In this document: piece after piece, positions 54,052 to 62,657 of the stretch
Position numbering within the stretch: position 1 is the first letter of the stretch
How the letters are laid out: each line of letters opens with the position of its first letter
Source: Waddliaceae bacterium
GTDB lineage: Bacteria; Chlamydiota; Chlamydiia; Chlamydiales; GCA-2709385
Reading direction: 5' to 3'
Length of the DNA stretch: 64,000 nt
Assembly (NCBI GenBank): GCA_002709385.1
Contig: PAQS01000040.1
Location: 91,066 to 155,065, forward strand
Made by a program: the position numbers and the translations under genes
The notes under the pieces: model-generated
Databases searched by the model: none
Told to the model about the DNA's origin: nothing
What the model saw: only the letters and a program-made list of their open reading frames with translations

Positions 54052-54074
54052 GAGACCTTCAATTTGAAGGCCTC
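54042..54074 (-). terminator. Rho-independent terminator of the large TPR gene
   Basis: On the minus strand GAGGCCTTCAA / TTGAAGGTCTC forms a stem of about ten pairs with one mismatch, directly followed by TTTTTTTCT. It begins eight bases after the stop codon of the TPR gene at 54082. Confidence 0.8.
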
Positions 54075-54081
54075 CTTTTTC

Positions 54082-57000
54082 TTAGATTTCGTTTGTACTT
54101 TCGCTTATCGGAGAATGAACATCTGTAGAAGGAAGTTCAGCAATAAGCCTTTCAGCAAGTCTAGAGTCTAGTGCATAAAGCTTTTCGTAAATATTTTGTC
54201 GATATTGAGCAAGACTTCCTTTGCGATAACCAGTAATTTCCAAAATTTCGTTGTGCAGGCAGCGTGTTAGTAGCTGAAGCGCTTCGATATGATTAGGGTT
54301 AATTTCAATCAAAGTTTCCAAGATTCCAATAGCATCTTCTACATTCTGCAAACTTAAGTAATCATTTGCTAATGTGAAATAAGCATTTTGATCTTGTGGG
54401 CGGTAGTGGAGATACTTTTTCATGCTGATTTTTGCATCAAGAGTCTCTTCATTTAAACGATAAAGGGCCGCAATTTCCCATAAAGATTCTGCGCAATAAG
54501 GCGCTACTTGAATCGCTTGTTCTAAATACGCAATTCCCTTTGTGTAATCTCCCTGCTGACCAGAAATAGCTCCTAAATAAAGGTAAGCATCATGGTTAGA
54601 AGGATCCAGCTCTGTACTTAACTGAAAAGCAGCTAATGCAGCTTGGTTATTACCAGATAGTGTATAGGCTTTCCCTAAAAGAAAGTGAATTTCTGGGAAT
54701 TCACTAAATTGATGACTTAAAGGCTCTAAAACAGCTGTTGCTTGAGCAAGATTTTTTGCATAAGCATCAAGAGACATTTCGTCGATATGTTGATCTTCTT
54801 CTGCTAAGTCAATAAGAGTTCTTGCATAAGCCATCTGTAAAGAAAGAGAGTCTGGATATAGTTTTAGCTCAGCTTCCTGCTTCTCTTTTAGCTGAAGGGT
54901 ATATGCTCTGTTGTGCTCATTGTGTAAAATAAACGCCTGAATATCGTAATCATTAGGAGAAAAAATACTCGCTTCTTTAGCTAAACTGATTGCTCGATCT
55001 GTCCGAGAAAGATTAAGGCTAAGACGTGCTAAGAGCATCAATCCTTCGCTGCTTTGCCCAAGGTGCTCTCTAATAGTAAAAACAAGACGCTCAGCTTCTT
55101 CGTATTCACCCATTTGAATGTATAATTCAAGAAGGGCTTCTTTACTTGCTAAAGATAAAGCTTTGGTATCAGGAACTAAATGAAGAACACCAGTAATTAA
55201 ATCTGTTTCATCAGTCATAAGCATAAGTTTTGCTAGGCGTAACTTGATGAAGAGAGGAATCGATCGGTTTTCAAGCATGATTGTACGAGCCATCTTGCTT
55301 GCAATATCTGTTCGTCCAGAACGTAAAAGACACTCAATATAAGCTACTTTTTGATCTAAAGCGAGTGGCTTTTCTTTCATAATTAGACGGTATTGTTCAG
55401 CAGCCTCATTCCATAAGCGGAACTCTACAAGTGCTTTGGCAAACTGATCTCTGGGTTCAAAAGTCTCAGGCTCAGTAGCGAAGTAATTTCGATACCAAAT
55501 AAGAGCCTCACTATTGCGTCCTAATTTATGATATAAATCAGCCAGAATAGGCATGGCGCGCTGACGAATAATAAGATCGTTATCTTGAATAACAGCAGGT
55601 TTCAATGCTTTTTCAGCTTCTTCAAAACGCTCCATAGATAAGAGTATTTCACCATGCGCTAAGTGCGCAGTCGGAGAAAGAACCGGAATTTGATCGAAGT
55701 GTTCAAGAGCTTTTACGTAGTTTTTTCTGTATTCTTTATAAAACAACGCAGCAATAAGATGAGGGTTTTCTGTTTGAAGATGTTTATTGCTAAGAGTTCG
55801 GAACAAAGGTGTATACTCAAGAGCTGCTGAATTAGCTTCTTCCTGCGCAAGAAGCTGTTTTAAAATTTGCTCAGCTGTATTTACTTGTCCAACGATTGCA
55901 AGAGATTGTATAGCAATAGCTTGTAGAGCTGGAACATTTTGATAAGCTAAAGGAAGGTGCTTATAATAACGAAGAGCCGCTTCCCAGTTTTTTGTTTGAA
56001 AAGCAGCAAAACATGAAGCAGCTAAAACTTCTCCATCAGGACGACGAATACGAGCAAAATAACGTAAAGCTCTGTGTGGATTATTCTGTATCATAGCCAA
56101 AAAGCCAAGATGCTGTGTACTCAGTGTACTTAAGGCATGTCCTTGCTCTAATTGACCAAGTAGTTTAAGTCCTTCTTCTCTTTGTCCAAGAACAAGATAA
56201 GATACAGCCAAAGCTTCTTTAGCTTTTGATGTGAGGTTTTGTACCTGTGTAAGAAACTCTACAGCGCCTTTGTAGTCGCCTTGTTGATGAGCAATTAGCC
56301 CAGCTAACTCAAGAGCAGGATGATTCTTAGGATTAAGCTTCAGAGCTAAGCGCACTTGTTTTAGCGCAGATTCATATTTCCCGTTAGAAAGTAAATACTC
56401 AGCATCAGCGAGGTGATTTGCTATAGTGTTTTTTTCATTCTTACGAAATTCTGTAAAACCAAAAAAACGAATAGTTTCGTAGATGAGAGCGATTTTTTCG
56501 ATATCATCTTCTTTGCTTACAGCATTATGAATGATGCGTAACTCTTCTTCGATATTTTCTGTAATAGTTTTTTGTTCGCCTAAGTAAGGAATACCAATGG
56601 CAATCTTCAGCATGTTAGCTGATTTTTGTAGCGCACCTTCTTTGGTCGCAGTAGTACCAGCAAGCTTTACAATACGTTGTGCTGCAATCAATCGTTCTTG
56701 AGCATCTTTTTCCACAGCATTCCAAAAAGCGAGATAAGCGGCTGTTTCGGAGAGCTTATGGTTGTCAGTAGCAAGTACTCTTAAAGTTTTTTCAAGGGCA
56801 TTAGATGCTATTTTACGTGTTAGGACTTCAGGGCTAGGGCTAAATAAACGCGCAGTTTCCCAATATTGAGAAAGATGCTCAAATGAACCCGTGTTAATTG
56901 CTTCCTGCATAAGCCTTGCGAATTGTTGGCTTACTAATTGACGTAAATCAGGGGAATCTAAGAAACGGTTCAGTAATGCAGTTAATTGTTCAGTATAAGA

Positions 57001-57972
57001 CCAATCAGACTGGTCGATAGCCTGACTGAGATGGTTAATCAATTCATGGGAAAGAAGATCTAGTTGTGAATTTGCTTGGAGTGAATTTAAAGCCTTTTGT
57101 ACAAATAAAAGTCCTTCAGTATCTCGTTCCTCTATTAGTTGTTTACCTGTTCTAAGTAGAACACGAACAATTTCTTGGCGTTCTTTGTCATAACGTACTT
57201 CTAATAAAGGAACTCGACTAAAATAAGACTGTGCAAGTTGATAATGCGTGAGAGATAAGGGTAGTTGGTTTTCTTCTGCTTCTTTTAAGTGGCTTAAACC
57301 TATAAGCAAAAGAGCTTCTGTTTTTTCTCGATCATTTAGAGGACCTTCGAGATTTTCCAGCCTTTCTCTAGCTGCTAGATGTTCACCTGTTTCAATTTGC
57401 GCTTTTGCAGCATATAGAGTCTTGGAAATCGGAGAAAATAAAGTAGCAAAAGTAGAGTTCAACCAATCAGAACCCTCTTCAAATTTATGATCTATAGACC
57501 AAATCTCTAAAGCTTTCTGGAAATCCTCTTCCAAAAAACTTTCTAAACCACTAAGCATAGATACTTTACTGTCAGTAGGACTTAACTCTCTTGCTCTTGA
57601 CAATACTTTAGAAAATTCAGAAAAGCGTTGTAGCTCATAAAGATTGACAGCTTGATTCAGATAAAACTCTAAAAGGTCAGAGCGAGAAGCTGACGATTTA
57701 ATAGCTTCTTCATTTTGAAGGAGAACTTGATAAGCCTCTAAAAGCTTTCCCTGAGCTCTATATATATGGTTGCGATATAATGCTAATATAGGAACTTGCC
57801 CACTTTCTTCTATCTTATCTAGAGCAATAAGAGCTTCTTCGTACTGCCCTTTTTCAAGGTGTTCACGGGCAATATCTACCTGATAATTTGAATCAAAAGT
57901 AAAATACCCGTAGCCCAATACAGCTACCAAAACGGCGAGTAAGGAATAAATTGTTGCTTTGATATAGATCAT
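54082..57972 (-). CDS. Large membrane-anchored TPR protein (1296 aa)
   Basis: One N-terminal membrane helix (about residues 2-21, IYIKATIYSLLAVLVAVLGYGYF) anchors a chain that consists almost wholly of tetratricopeptide repeats, very clear in the C-terminal third (HFLLGKAYTLSGNNQAALAAFQLSTELDP, DAYLYLGAISGQQGDYTKGIAYLEQAI, AYFTLANDYLSLQNVEDAIGILETLIEINP). ATG 57972 is preferred because AGGA lies six bases upstream; a GTG seven codons earlier is open. It is monocistronic, with its own terminator. The protein probably scaffolds an envelope assembly. With those at 46709 and 49543, it makes three large TPR proteins in 12 kb. Confidence 0.85.
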   Translation of the reverse strand: MIYIKATIYSLLAVLVAVLGYGYFTFDSNYQVDIAREHLEKGQYEEALIALDKIEESGQVPILALYRNHIYRAQGKLLEAYQVLLQNEEAIKSSASRSDLLEFYLNQAVNLYELQRFSEFSKVLSRARELSPTDSKVSMLSGLESFLEEDFQKALEIWSIDHKFEEGSDWLNSTFATLFSPISKTLYAAKAQIETGEHLAARERLENLEGPLNDREKTEALLLIGLSHLKEAEENQLPLSLTHYQLAQSYFSRVPLLEVRYDKERQEIVRVLLRTGKQLIEERDTEGLLFVQKALNSLQANSQLDLLSHELINHLSQAIDQSDWSYTEQLTALLNRFLDSPDLRQLVSQQFARLMQEAINTGSFEHLSQYWETARLFSPSPEVLTRKIASNALEKTLRVLATDNHKLSETAAYLAFWNAVEKDAQERLIAAQRIVKLAGTTATKEGALQKSANMLKIAIGIPYLGEQKTITENIEEELRIIHNAVSKEDDIEKIALIYETIRFFGFTEFRKNEKNTIANHLADAEYLLSNGKYESALKQVRLALKLNPKNHPALELAGLIAHQQGDYKGAVEFLTQVQNLTSKAKEALAVSYLVLGQREEGLKLLGQLEQGHALSTLSTQHLGFLAMIQNNPHRALRYFARIRRPDGEVLAASCFAAFQTKNWEAALRYYKHLPLAYQNVPALQAIAIQSLAIVGQVNTAEQILKQLLAQEEANSAALEYTPLFRTLSNKHLQTENPHLIAALFYKEYRKNYVKALEHFDQIPVLSPTAHLAHGEILLSMERFEEAEKALKPAVIQDNDLIIRQRAMPILADLYHKLGRNSEALIWYRNYFATEPETFEPRDQFAKALVEFRLWNEAAEQYRLIMKEKPLALDQKVAYIECLLRSGRTDIASKMARTIMLENRSIPLFIKLRLAKLMLMTDETDLITGVLHLVPDTKALSLASKEALLELYIQMGEYEEAERLVFTIREHLGQSSEGLMLLARLSLNLSRTDRAISLAKEASIFSPNDYDIQAFILHNEHNRAYTLQLKEKQEAELKLYPDSLSLQMAYARTLIDLAEEDQHIDEMSLDAYAKNLAQATAVLEPLSHQFSEFPEIHFLLGKAYTLSGNNQAALAAFQLSTELDPSNHDAYLYLGAISGQQGDYTKGIAYLEQAIQVAPYCAESLWEIAALYRLNEETLDAKISMKKYLHYRPQDQNAYFTLANDYLSLQNVEDAIGILETLIEINPNHIEALQLLTRCLHNEILEITGYRKGSLAQYRQNIYEKLYALDSRLAERLIAELPSTDVHSPISESTNEI

Positions 57973-58386
57973 AAGAGGTCCTATCCTATCCACTACTTAT
58001 CATTGTATCCTCAAAATAACGGAAGGATACATTCGCTACACATTACCTCAATCATATAGCACGCTGGACTTTAGATGGGCATCCTCTTTTTTCTTTAACA
58101 AATAATAAAAATTAAACAAGAAACGTTCAAAAAAAACATATCTGAATTATCTAATCCTAAGTTTCAATATCACAGTGTTTTATGTTGTATAACATATTAA
58201 GAGTCCTATTTATCTACTCCCAGATAGTTTACTAACTTGTTTAGTTTGTTTTTGTTTTATAATAGTTAAACTAATTCTTAAAATAGTAAATAAAATAATT
58301 GTGGATTGTTAAATTAAAATTGTTTTATTATTAATTAAGAAATTAAAAATACATATAATCTTTCTAATAATAGTAGGGGAAAAGGA
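57973..58386. promoter_or_regulatory. Divergent intergenic region with repeated TAGTTT boxes
   Basis: This 414-base AT-rich gap separates the TPR gene from the response regulator. A consensus -10 TATAAT lies at 58258-58263, with a weak TTGTTT 15 bases upstream (58237-58242). Around it are three related boxes: TAGTTTACTAA (58225-58235), TAGTTT (58242-58247) and the palindrome TAGTTAAACTA (58263-58273). They start 17 and 21 bases apart and could be binding sites of the regulator itself. GGGGAAAAGGA precedes the regulator ATG. Confidence 0.4.
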
Positions 58387-59076
58387 ATGGAGAAGAAAAG
58401 GATACTATTAATTGAGGATGAAGAAGATATAGCGGCATTGATCAAGCTACAGGCTGACATTGCTGGTTTTAAACTTCATGTAGAAGTAGATGGCTTAAAT
58501 GGTTATCGCACTGTAGAGCGTGAAAAACCTGATTTAGTCATTTTAGATGTCATGCTTCCCGGACAAAATGGCTTAGATGTTTGTCGAAAGATGAAGTCAA
58601 ATCCAGATTTAAAAAATATTCCCGTTCTAATGATTTCTGCTAAAGATGAAGAAATTGATGTGATTTTAGGTTTAGAATTGGGGGCAGATGATTATGTTAC
58701 CAAGCCATTTTCTCCTAAGATACTTTTTTCCCGTGTAAAAGCTATTTTACGTCGTCATCAGGAGCCAACTGTAGTTCCACAAGTCATGAACTTTGGTAAA
58801 TTCATAATGGAAGTAGATAAATACCAAGTGAAAAAGGATGATAGTCGAGTTACTCTAACTCTATCAGAATTTGGTATTTTACGTAGACTTGTAACAAATA
58901 GAGGTAAAGTACTTACACGTAACCAGTTACTTGATGATGTGCAGAATGATGATGCGTTTATTGTAGACCGAAATATCGATGTACATATTGCAGCACTACG
59001 TAAGAAATTAGGACCAAACTTTCACTGGATCGAAACGGTGAGAGGAGTAGGTTATCGTTTTAAAGATGAAGAGTAG
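58387..59076 (+). CDS. OmpR/PhoB-type response regulator
   Basis: A 229-residue transcription factor with a receiver domain (acid pair EDEED at 10-14, acceptor Asp54 in VILDVMLPGQNG, conserved Lys in DYVTKPFSP) and a C-terminal winged-helix DNA-binding domain (LTLSEFGILRRLVTNRGKVLTRNQLLDDVQND, then IDVHIAALRKKLG, VRGVGYRF). All phosphorylation residues are present, unlike the atypical ChxR of Chlamydiaceae. No histidine kinase gene is adjacent, so it is an orphan in this window. It is monocistronic, as the next gene runs the other way two bases after its stop. Confidence 0.93.
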   Translation: MEKKRILLIEDEEDIAALIKLQADIAGFKLHVEVDGLNGYRTVEREKPDLVILDVMLPGQNGLDVCRKMKSNPDLKNIPVLMISAKDEEIDVILGLELGADDYVTKPFSPKILFSRVKAILRRHQEPTVVPQVMNFGKFIMEVDKYQVKKDDSRVTLTLSEFGILRRLVTNRGKVLTRNQLLDDVQNDDAFIVDRNIDVHIAALRKKLGPNFHWIETVRGVGYRFKDEE

Positions 59077-59078
59077 TG

Positions 59079-59990
59079 TTATTCTTTAGAAGAAGTATGT
59101 TTTCGGTCCTGGATTTGTCGTACACGTTCTTTATTCTGCGATAGATTCAGGACTTTATGTTTTGAAAGCTGTACCTGACCAGGAGCAGCTCCTCTTTGTT
59201 TTCTAAGGTATTTACACTGAGTAACTACAATTTCTACATGATTTTCATTTTTAGCCTTACTATAGTAAGCAGCAAGAAGAGCTGCATCATGTATCGCTTC
59301 GTTATCAGGTTCTTGTTTTTTTGCTAATCGAAGAACAACATGAGATCCAGGGCAATTTCTTGCGTGAAACCACCAATCAGAGCCATTTGCAAGAGAAAAA
59401 CTTACTTGATCATTATCTTTTGCTTTTTTTCCAACCCAAATATTCAAACCACTAGAGCTTAGAAAACTCCAGTACGGTTTGGCTTTCTCTGAAACTTTAC
59501 GTTGCTGAATTTTCTTAGGAGCAGGATATAATTCATACTTTTTACGAAATATCGCTAAGCTCTCACGGTCACCAATTTCTTCTACTTGTGATAAATATTC
59601 ACTCTGCTCCTCTAAGAGATCTCTTAGTTTTGTGCATAAAGAATCGAGATGTGTTAGGCGTTTACGTAGTTTACGCGCTTTACTAAAAAAAGCTTCAAGT
59701 TGTTCTTTAGGAAGAAGTTTTGGATCTAATTTAAGTGTTCGAGAGTTTCCTGTACTGTAATCTATGACATGAAGCTCTGTCATACCGCGACGTAATTTAC
59801 TGTATTGAGTTTTAAGTAGTTGTCCTTCCAGTTCAATGTTTTTCCATTGCAAACAAGTTTCTCTCTCTTGAGATTGTCTAAGTAAGTTCTTTCTTGTTCG
59901 CTTCACCAAACGACGGAGAATTGCAATAGTCTCACTACGCTCTTTTTCTAAGAGTTCCTGCTCGGTATCCATACAGTGGTCATCTGACAT
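59079..59990 (-). CDS. NFACT-R domain protein (RqcH-like C-terminal part only)
   Basis: The 303-residue protein has a coiled-coil half (about 10-160) and a C-terminal NFACT-R domain (about 165-285) with WWFHARNCPGSHVVLR, AALLAAYYSKAKNENHVEIVVTQCKYLRK and GAAPGQVQL. These are the RNA-binding-domain motifs of RqcH/FbpA, which tags stalled nascent chains on the 50S subunit. The NFACT-N and helix-hairpin-helix domains (about 200 residues at the N-terminus) are missing. The upstream region does not encode them, so this is a short form and not a window artefact. There is no strong ribosome site; a second ATG lies six codons in. It may act in ribosome rescue without full RqcH function. Confidence 0.83.
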   Translation of the reverse strand: MSDDHCMDTEQELLEKERSETIAILRRLVKRTRKNLLRQSQERETCLQWKNIELEGQLLKTQYSKLRRGMTELHVIDYSTGNSRTLKLDPKLLPKEQLEAFFSKARKLRKRLTHLDSLCTKLRDLLEEQSEYLSQVEEIGDRESLAIFRKKYELYPAPKKIQQRKVSEKAKPYWSFLSSSGLNIWVGKKAKDNDQVSFSLANGSDWWFHARNCPGSHVVLRLAKKQEPDNEAIHDAALLAAYYSKAKNENHVEIVVTQCKYLRKQRGAAPGQVQLSKHKVLNLSQNKERVRQIQDRKHTSSKE

Positions 59991-60020
59991 AAAAAGTATT
60001 CAAGTAACTAAAATGAAATA

Positions 60021-60866
60021 CTATAACAGAGTTTCTGGAAATACACCTTCTATTTCTGGAAAGCTGCGTTGCTGGTACTCCCAAGAAATTTGTTTTTCAA
60101 AAAAACTCTCTTGAGGTCCTCTAGTATTTTCCATCTCCAAATTCTTTAAACCACTTGCTAAATATTCTAATGAGCGGAGAGTTTGTAACTCTTCACCAAA
60201 GTAATCCCAAGCTAAATTGGGGCTTACATCGCGTGTACCGCGTCTTAAGCGTGAAAACTCAAAGTCTGTATAACCATTTTTATTTGTATGACTCTTAATC
60301 TCAAGAGATAAAAGTATAGAAAGTGGCCATATACCTTTTTGATATTTATTGAGGTGAAGGGTCAGGCCACCAGAAGAGGATTGGGAAAGTGCAAGAGCTA
60401 AACCGCTCTTTGAATCTGGTGTTATCTTCAATACATCTAATAAAATACTTAGTGCAACTTCTTCCGGAATATCAGTGAATTTGATTCCTTGTTTTCCGAT
60501 GTCGTAATCTTTACGATGTTCATATACAGTTTGAAGAATTTGTTGCTTACGGCGCCACCATAACTCGTTATTGAGCGATGTACTTAAAGACTCACTAAAG
60601 AAATCTTTTCTTAGATCTTTAACATCAATAGGTTCACGCAAAAGATCAGCCATAAACATCCATGGCATAGCAAGAAGGAAAAGGATTAGTAAAAAAACTC
60701 CAACCCGAGAATAAATCAGAGGAAAATCTTGATTCAAAGGTTCATTCTCAAGAATTGTAGTTTCTTGTTCTTCAGGAAGCTCGGACTGAAGCAACAATGC
60801 TGTACCACATAGCTGGCATTGTTTAGCCGATGTGGAATTTTTCGATCCACAAAGAGTACATTTCAT
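60021..60866 (-). CDS. Zinc-ribbon membrane protein (281 aa), function unknown
   Basis: The first 25 residues are a zinc ribbon (MKCTLCGSKNSTSAKQCQLCG, two CxxC). A membrane helix follows at about 54-74 (VGVFLLILFLLAMPWMFMA), and the remaining 205 residues form a non-cytoplasmic domain of unknown fold with no repeats. The ATG follows GGGGT at eight bases. Proteins with an N-terminal cytoplasmic zinc ribbon and one membrane helix are common and mostly uncharacterised. No function is assigned. Confidence 0.75.
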   Translation of the reverse strand: MKCTLCGSKNSTSAKQCQLCGTALLLQSELPEEQETTILENEPLNQDFPLIYSRVGVFLLILFLLAMPWMFMADLLREPIDVKDLRKDFFSESLSTSLNNELWWRRKQQILQTVYEHRKDYDIGKQGIKFTDIPEEVALSILLDVLKITPDSKSGLALALSQSSSGGLTLHLNKYQKGIWPLSILLSLEIKSHTNKNGYTDFEFSRLRRGTRDVSPNLAWDYFGEELQTLRSLEYLASGLKNLEMENTRGPQESFFEKQISWEYQQRSFPEIEGVFPETLL

Positions 60867-60930
60867 CGATTATTACCCCGGAAAGGTGTTCTCTTAGAGA
60901 TCTCTAAATTATCTGATCGTATTGACAAGG

Positions 60931-62091
60931 TCAAGAAAAGTACCTTTTTAATTCGTCAACTTTATCAGTTTTTTCCCAAGTGAACTCTTTCTCTGTACGA
61001 CCAAAGTGACCGTGAAAAGCAGTAGAAAGATAAATAGGACGCTTCAAATTCAAGTGTTTAATGATGCCTTTAGGGGTGAGATCAAATAGTTCGTGAACAC
61101 CTTTAGCCAATGCTTCTTCATCGTATTTATTATTACATCCAAAACAATCCACTTTTATCGATACAGGGTAAGGAACACCAATGGCGTAAGCAAGTTGTAC
61201 TTCACACCTTGAAGTAAGGCCAGCTGCAACTAAGTTTTTTGCTACATAACGAGCTGCATAACTCGCAGAACGGTCAACTTTTGATGGGTCTTTTCCAGAA
61301 AAACTACCTCCACCATTTCTTCCCATCCCACCGTATGTATCAACCGCTGTTTTTCTCCCTGTTAAGCCACAGTCTGCTGCTGGGCCTCCTATAACAAAGC
61401 GTCCAGTAGGATTAATAAAGTAGCGAGTTTGGTCATTAAGAAGAGATTTAGGAATACTTTCATAAATAAGATCACGCATATCTTTTTCTAAAGTTTTATG
61501 ATCTAAATCCATACTATGCTGCGTACTAAGAACGACCGTATCAATAGATAATGGTTTGTATCCTCTATATCGTACTGTTACCTGTGATTTAGCATCAGGG
61601 CGTAAATAAGGAATCTTATTTGAAGTTCTGTAATGAAGTAATTGCTCTACAATTCTATGAGAAAGAACAATTGGAAGTGGCATAAGCTCTTCGGTTTCAT
61701 CGCAAGCATATCCAAACATAATTCCTTGATCACCAGCGCCTTGCCCTTGAAAATTACCACTTTCTTCAGAAACTCCTCTAGCAATATCAGGGGATTGTTT
61801 ATGAATATGCAATAAGACTTTAGCGCTAATATGAGAAAAACCTTCATGTGGATTTGAATAGCCAATATTTTTTACTGTATCACGAGCTATTTGTTCGTAA
61901 TCAATGACTGCATTAGAAGTAATTTCGCCTGCAACTACAATCAGGTCAGTACAAACCATACATTCACAAGCAACATGTGCTTCAGGATCAAGGCGGAGAA
62001 TAGCATCTAAAATTGCATCAGAAATTTGATCTGCAATTTTATCTGGGTGTCCTTGTGCAACTGATTCAGAAGTAAATAGTGTATAAGACAT
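60931..62091 (-). CDS. metK: S-adenosylmethionine synthetase (second copy)
   Basis: The second metK of the window, 386 residues, complete, with [61 protein letters not shown] and [21 protein letters not shown]. Every residue known for ATP, methionine and metal binding appears kept in both copies. It differs from the copy at 24736 in many non-catalytic positions and lacks about 13 residues at the ends. The leader is under 80 bases and holds no recognisable SAM riboswitch. Having two is notable because Chlamydiaceae lack metK and import S-adenosylmethionine. Confidence 0.95.
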   Translation of the reverse strand: MSYTLFTSESVAQGHPDKIADQISDAILDAILRLDPEAHVACECMVCTDLIVVAGEITSNAVIDYEQIARDTVKNIGYSNPHEGFSHISAKVLLHIHKQSPDIARGVSEESGNFQGQGAGDQGIMFGYACDETEELMPLPIVLSHRIVEQLLHYRTSNKIPYLRPDAKSQVTVRYRGYKPLSIDTVVLSTQHSMDLDHKTLEKDMRDLIYESIPKSLLNDQTRYFINPTGRFVIGGPAADCGLTGRKTAVDTYGGMGRNGGGSFSGKDPSKVDRSASYAARYVAKNLVAAGLTSRCEVQLAYAIGVPYPVSIKVDCFGCNNKYDEEALAKGVHELFDLTPKGIIKHLNLKRPIYLSTAFHGHFGRTEKEFTWEKTDKVDELKRYFS

Positions 62092-62170
62092 AAAACCAAC
62101 TAAACTTGTTTCTTTACTAAGCCTAGCATATAGTGGTTGCTTCTTGTGATTATTTTTTTAGGCGAAGAGT

Positions 62171-62635
62171 ATGTTAACTCGTTTTTTGATTTTATGCTTG
62201 TTACCTTTCTATCTTTCAGCACAACACCATACGTTATCTCTTGATTCAATTTCTAACTCAAATTCATGGGATCAACATCTTGGTCAAGAAGTAGAGTTAC
62301 AAGGTTTTCTTCATTCCACGAGCGATGGGCGCTATTATCTTTCTTCGCAAGCTAATTTACGCACATGTTGTATAGGAAAAACAGAAAATGTTGGGAAGCA
62401 AGTACATCTTTTAGGAGCATTTGAAGAGCATTCTTCATCTCAATTACTAACTATACAAGGTGTTTTAGATAAAGAAGAATCAAATGATGAACATGGAAAA
62501 ATTTTGTACTTGTACTGTGTTCATAACGTACGTGTATTAGAATCTGATTATACTCCCTTATACTGGGGGTTATGCGGTGCTATTGTTGTTCTTACAATAT
62601 TATTTGTTTCAAGAAAAATAAAAATACGCTCCTGA
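62171..62635 (+). CDS. Small secreted or membrane protein (154 aa), possible OB-fold
   Basis: A Sec signal peptide (MLTRFLILCLLPFYLSA) is followed by about 100 residues of beta-rich sequence (LGQEVELQGFLHSTSDGRYYLSSQ, VGKQVHLLGAFEE, LLTIQGVL) that resembles a small OB-fold, and then a C-terminal membrane helix at about 130-148 with a basic end. The mature protein would face the periplasm. Two cysteines are adjacent (RTCCIG). No family name can be given. Its stop codon lies within the terminator hairpin. Confidence 0.7.
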   Translation: MLTRFLILCLLPFYLSAQHHTLSLDSISNSNSWDQHLGQEVELQGFLHSTSDGRYYLSSQANLRTCCIGKTENVGKQVHLLGAFEEHSSSQLLTIQGVLDKEESNDEHGKILYLYCVHNVRVLESDYTPLYWGLCGAIVVLTILFVSRKIKIRS

Positions 62636-62648
62636 ATTATTCAGGAGC
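62628..62648. terminator. Bidirectional terminator hairpin
   Basis: GCTCCTGAA (62628-62636) and TTCAGGAGC (62640-62648) form a perfect 9-bp stem with a three-base loop between convergent genes. On the minus strand it is followed by GTATTTTTATTTTTC, a good T-tract for the YwqK-repeat gene. The stop codon of the plus-strand gene is inside the hairpin. Confidence 0.75.
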
Positions 62649-62657
62649 ACAGTATTC

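Noticed and set aside
46709..57972. The large TPR proteins as peptidoglycan or BamD/YbgF-type known factors
   Set aside because: They lack the domain arrangement and lipoprotein signal of those families; generic TPR similarity is not enough.
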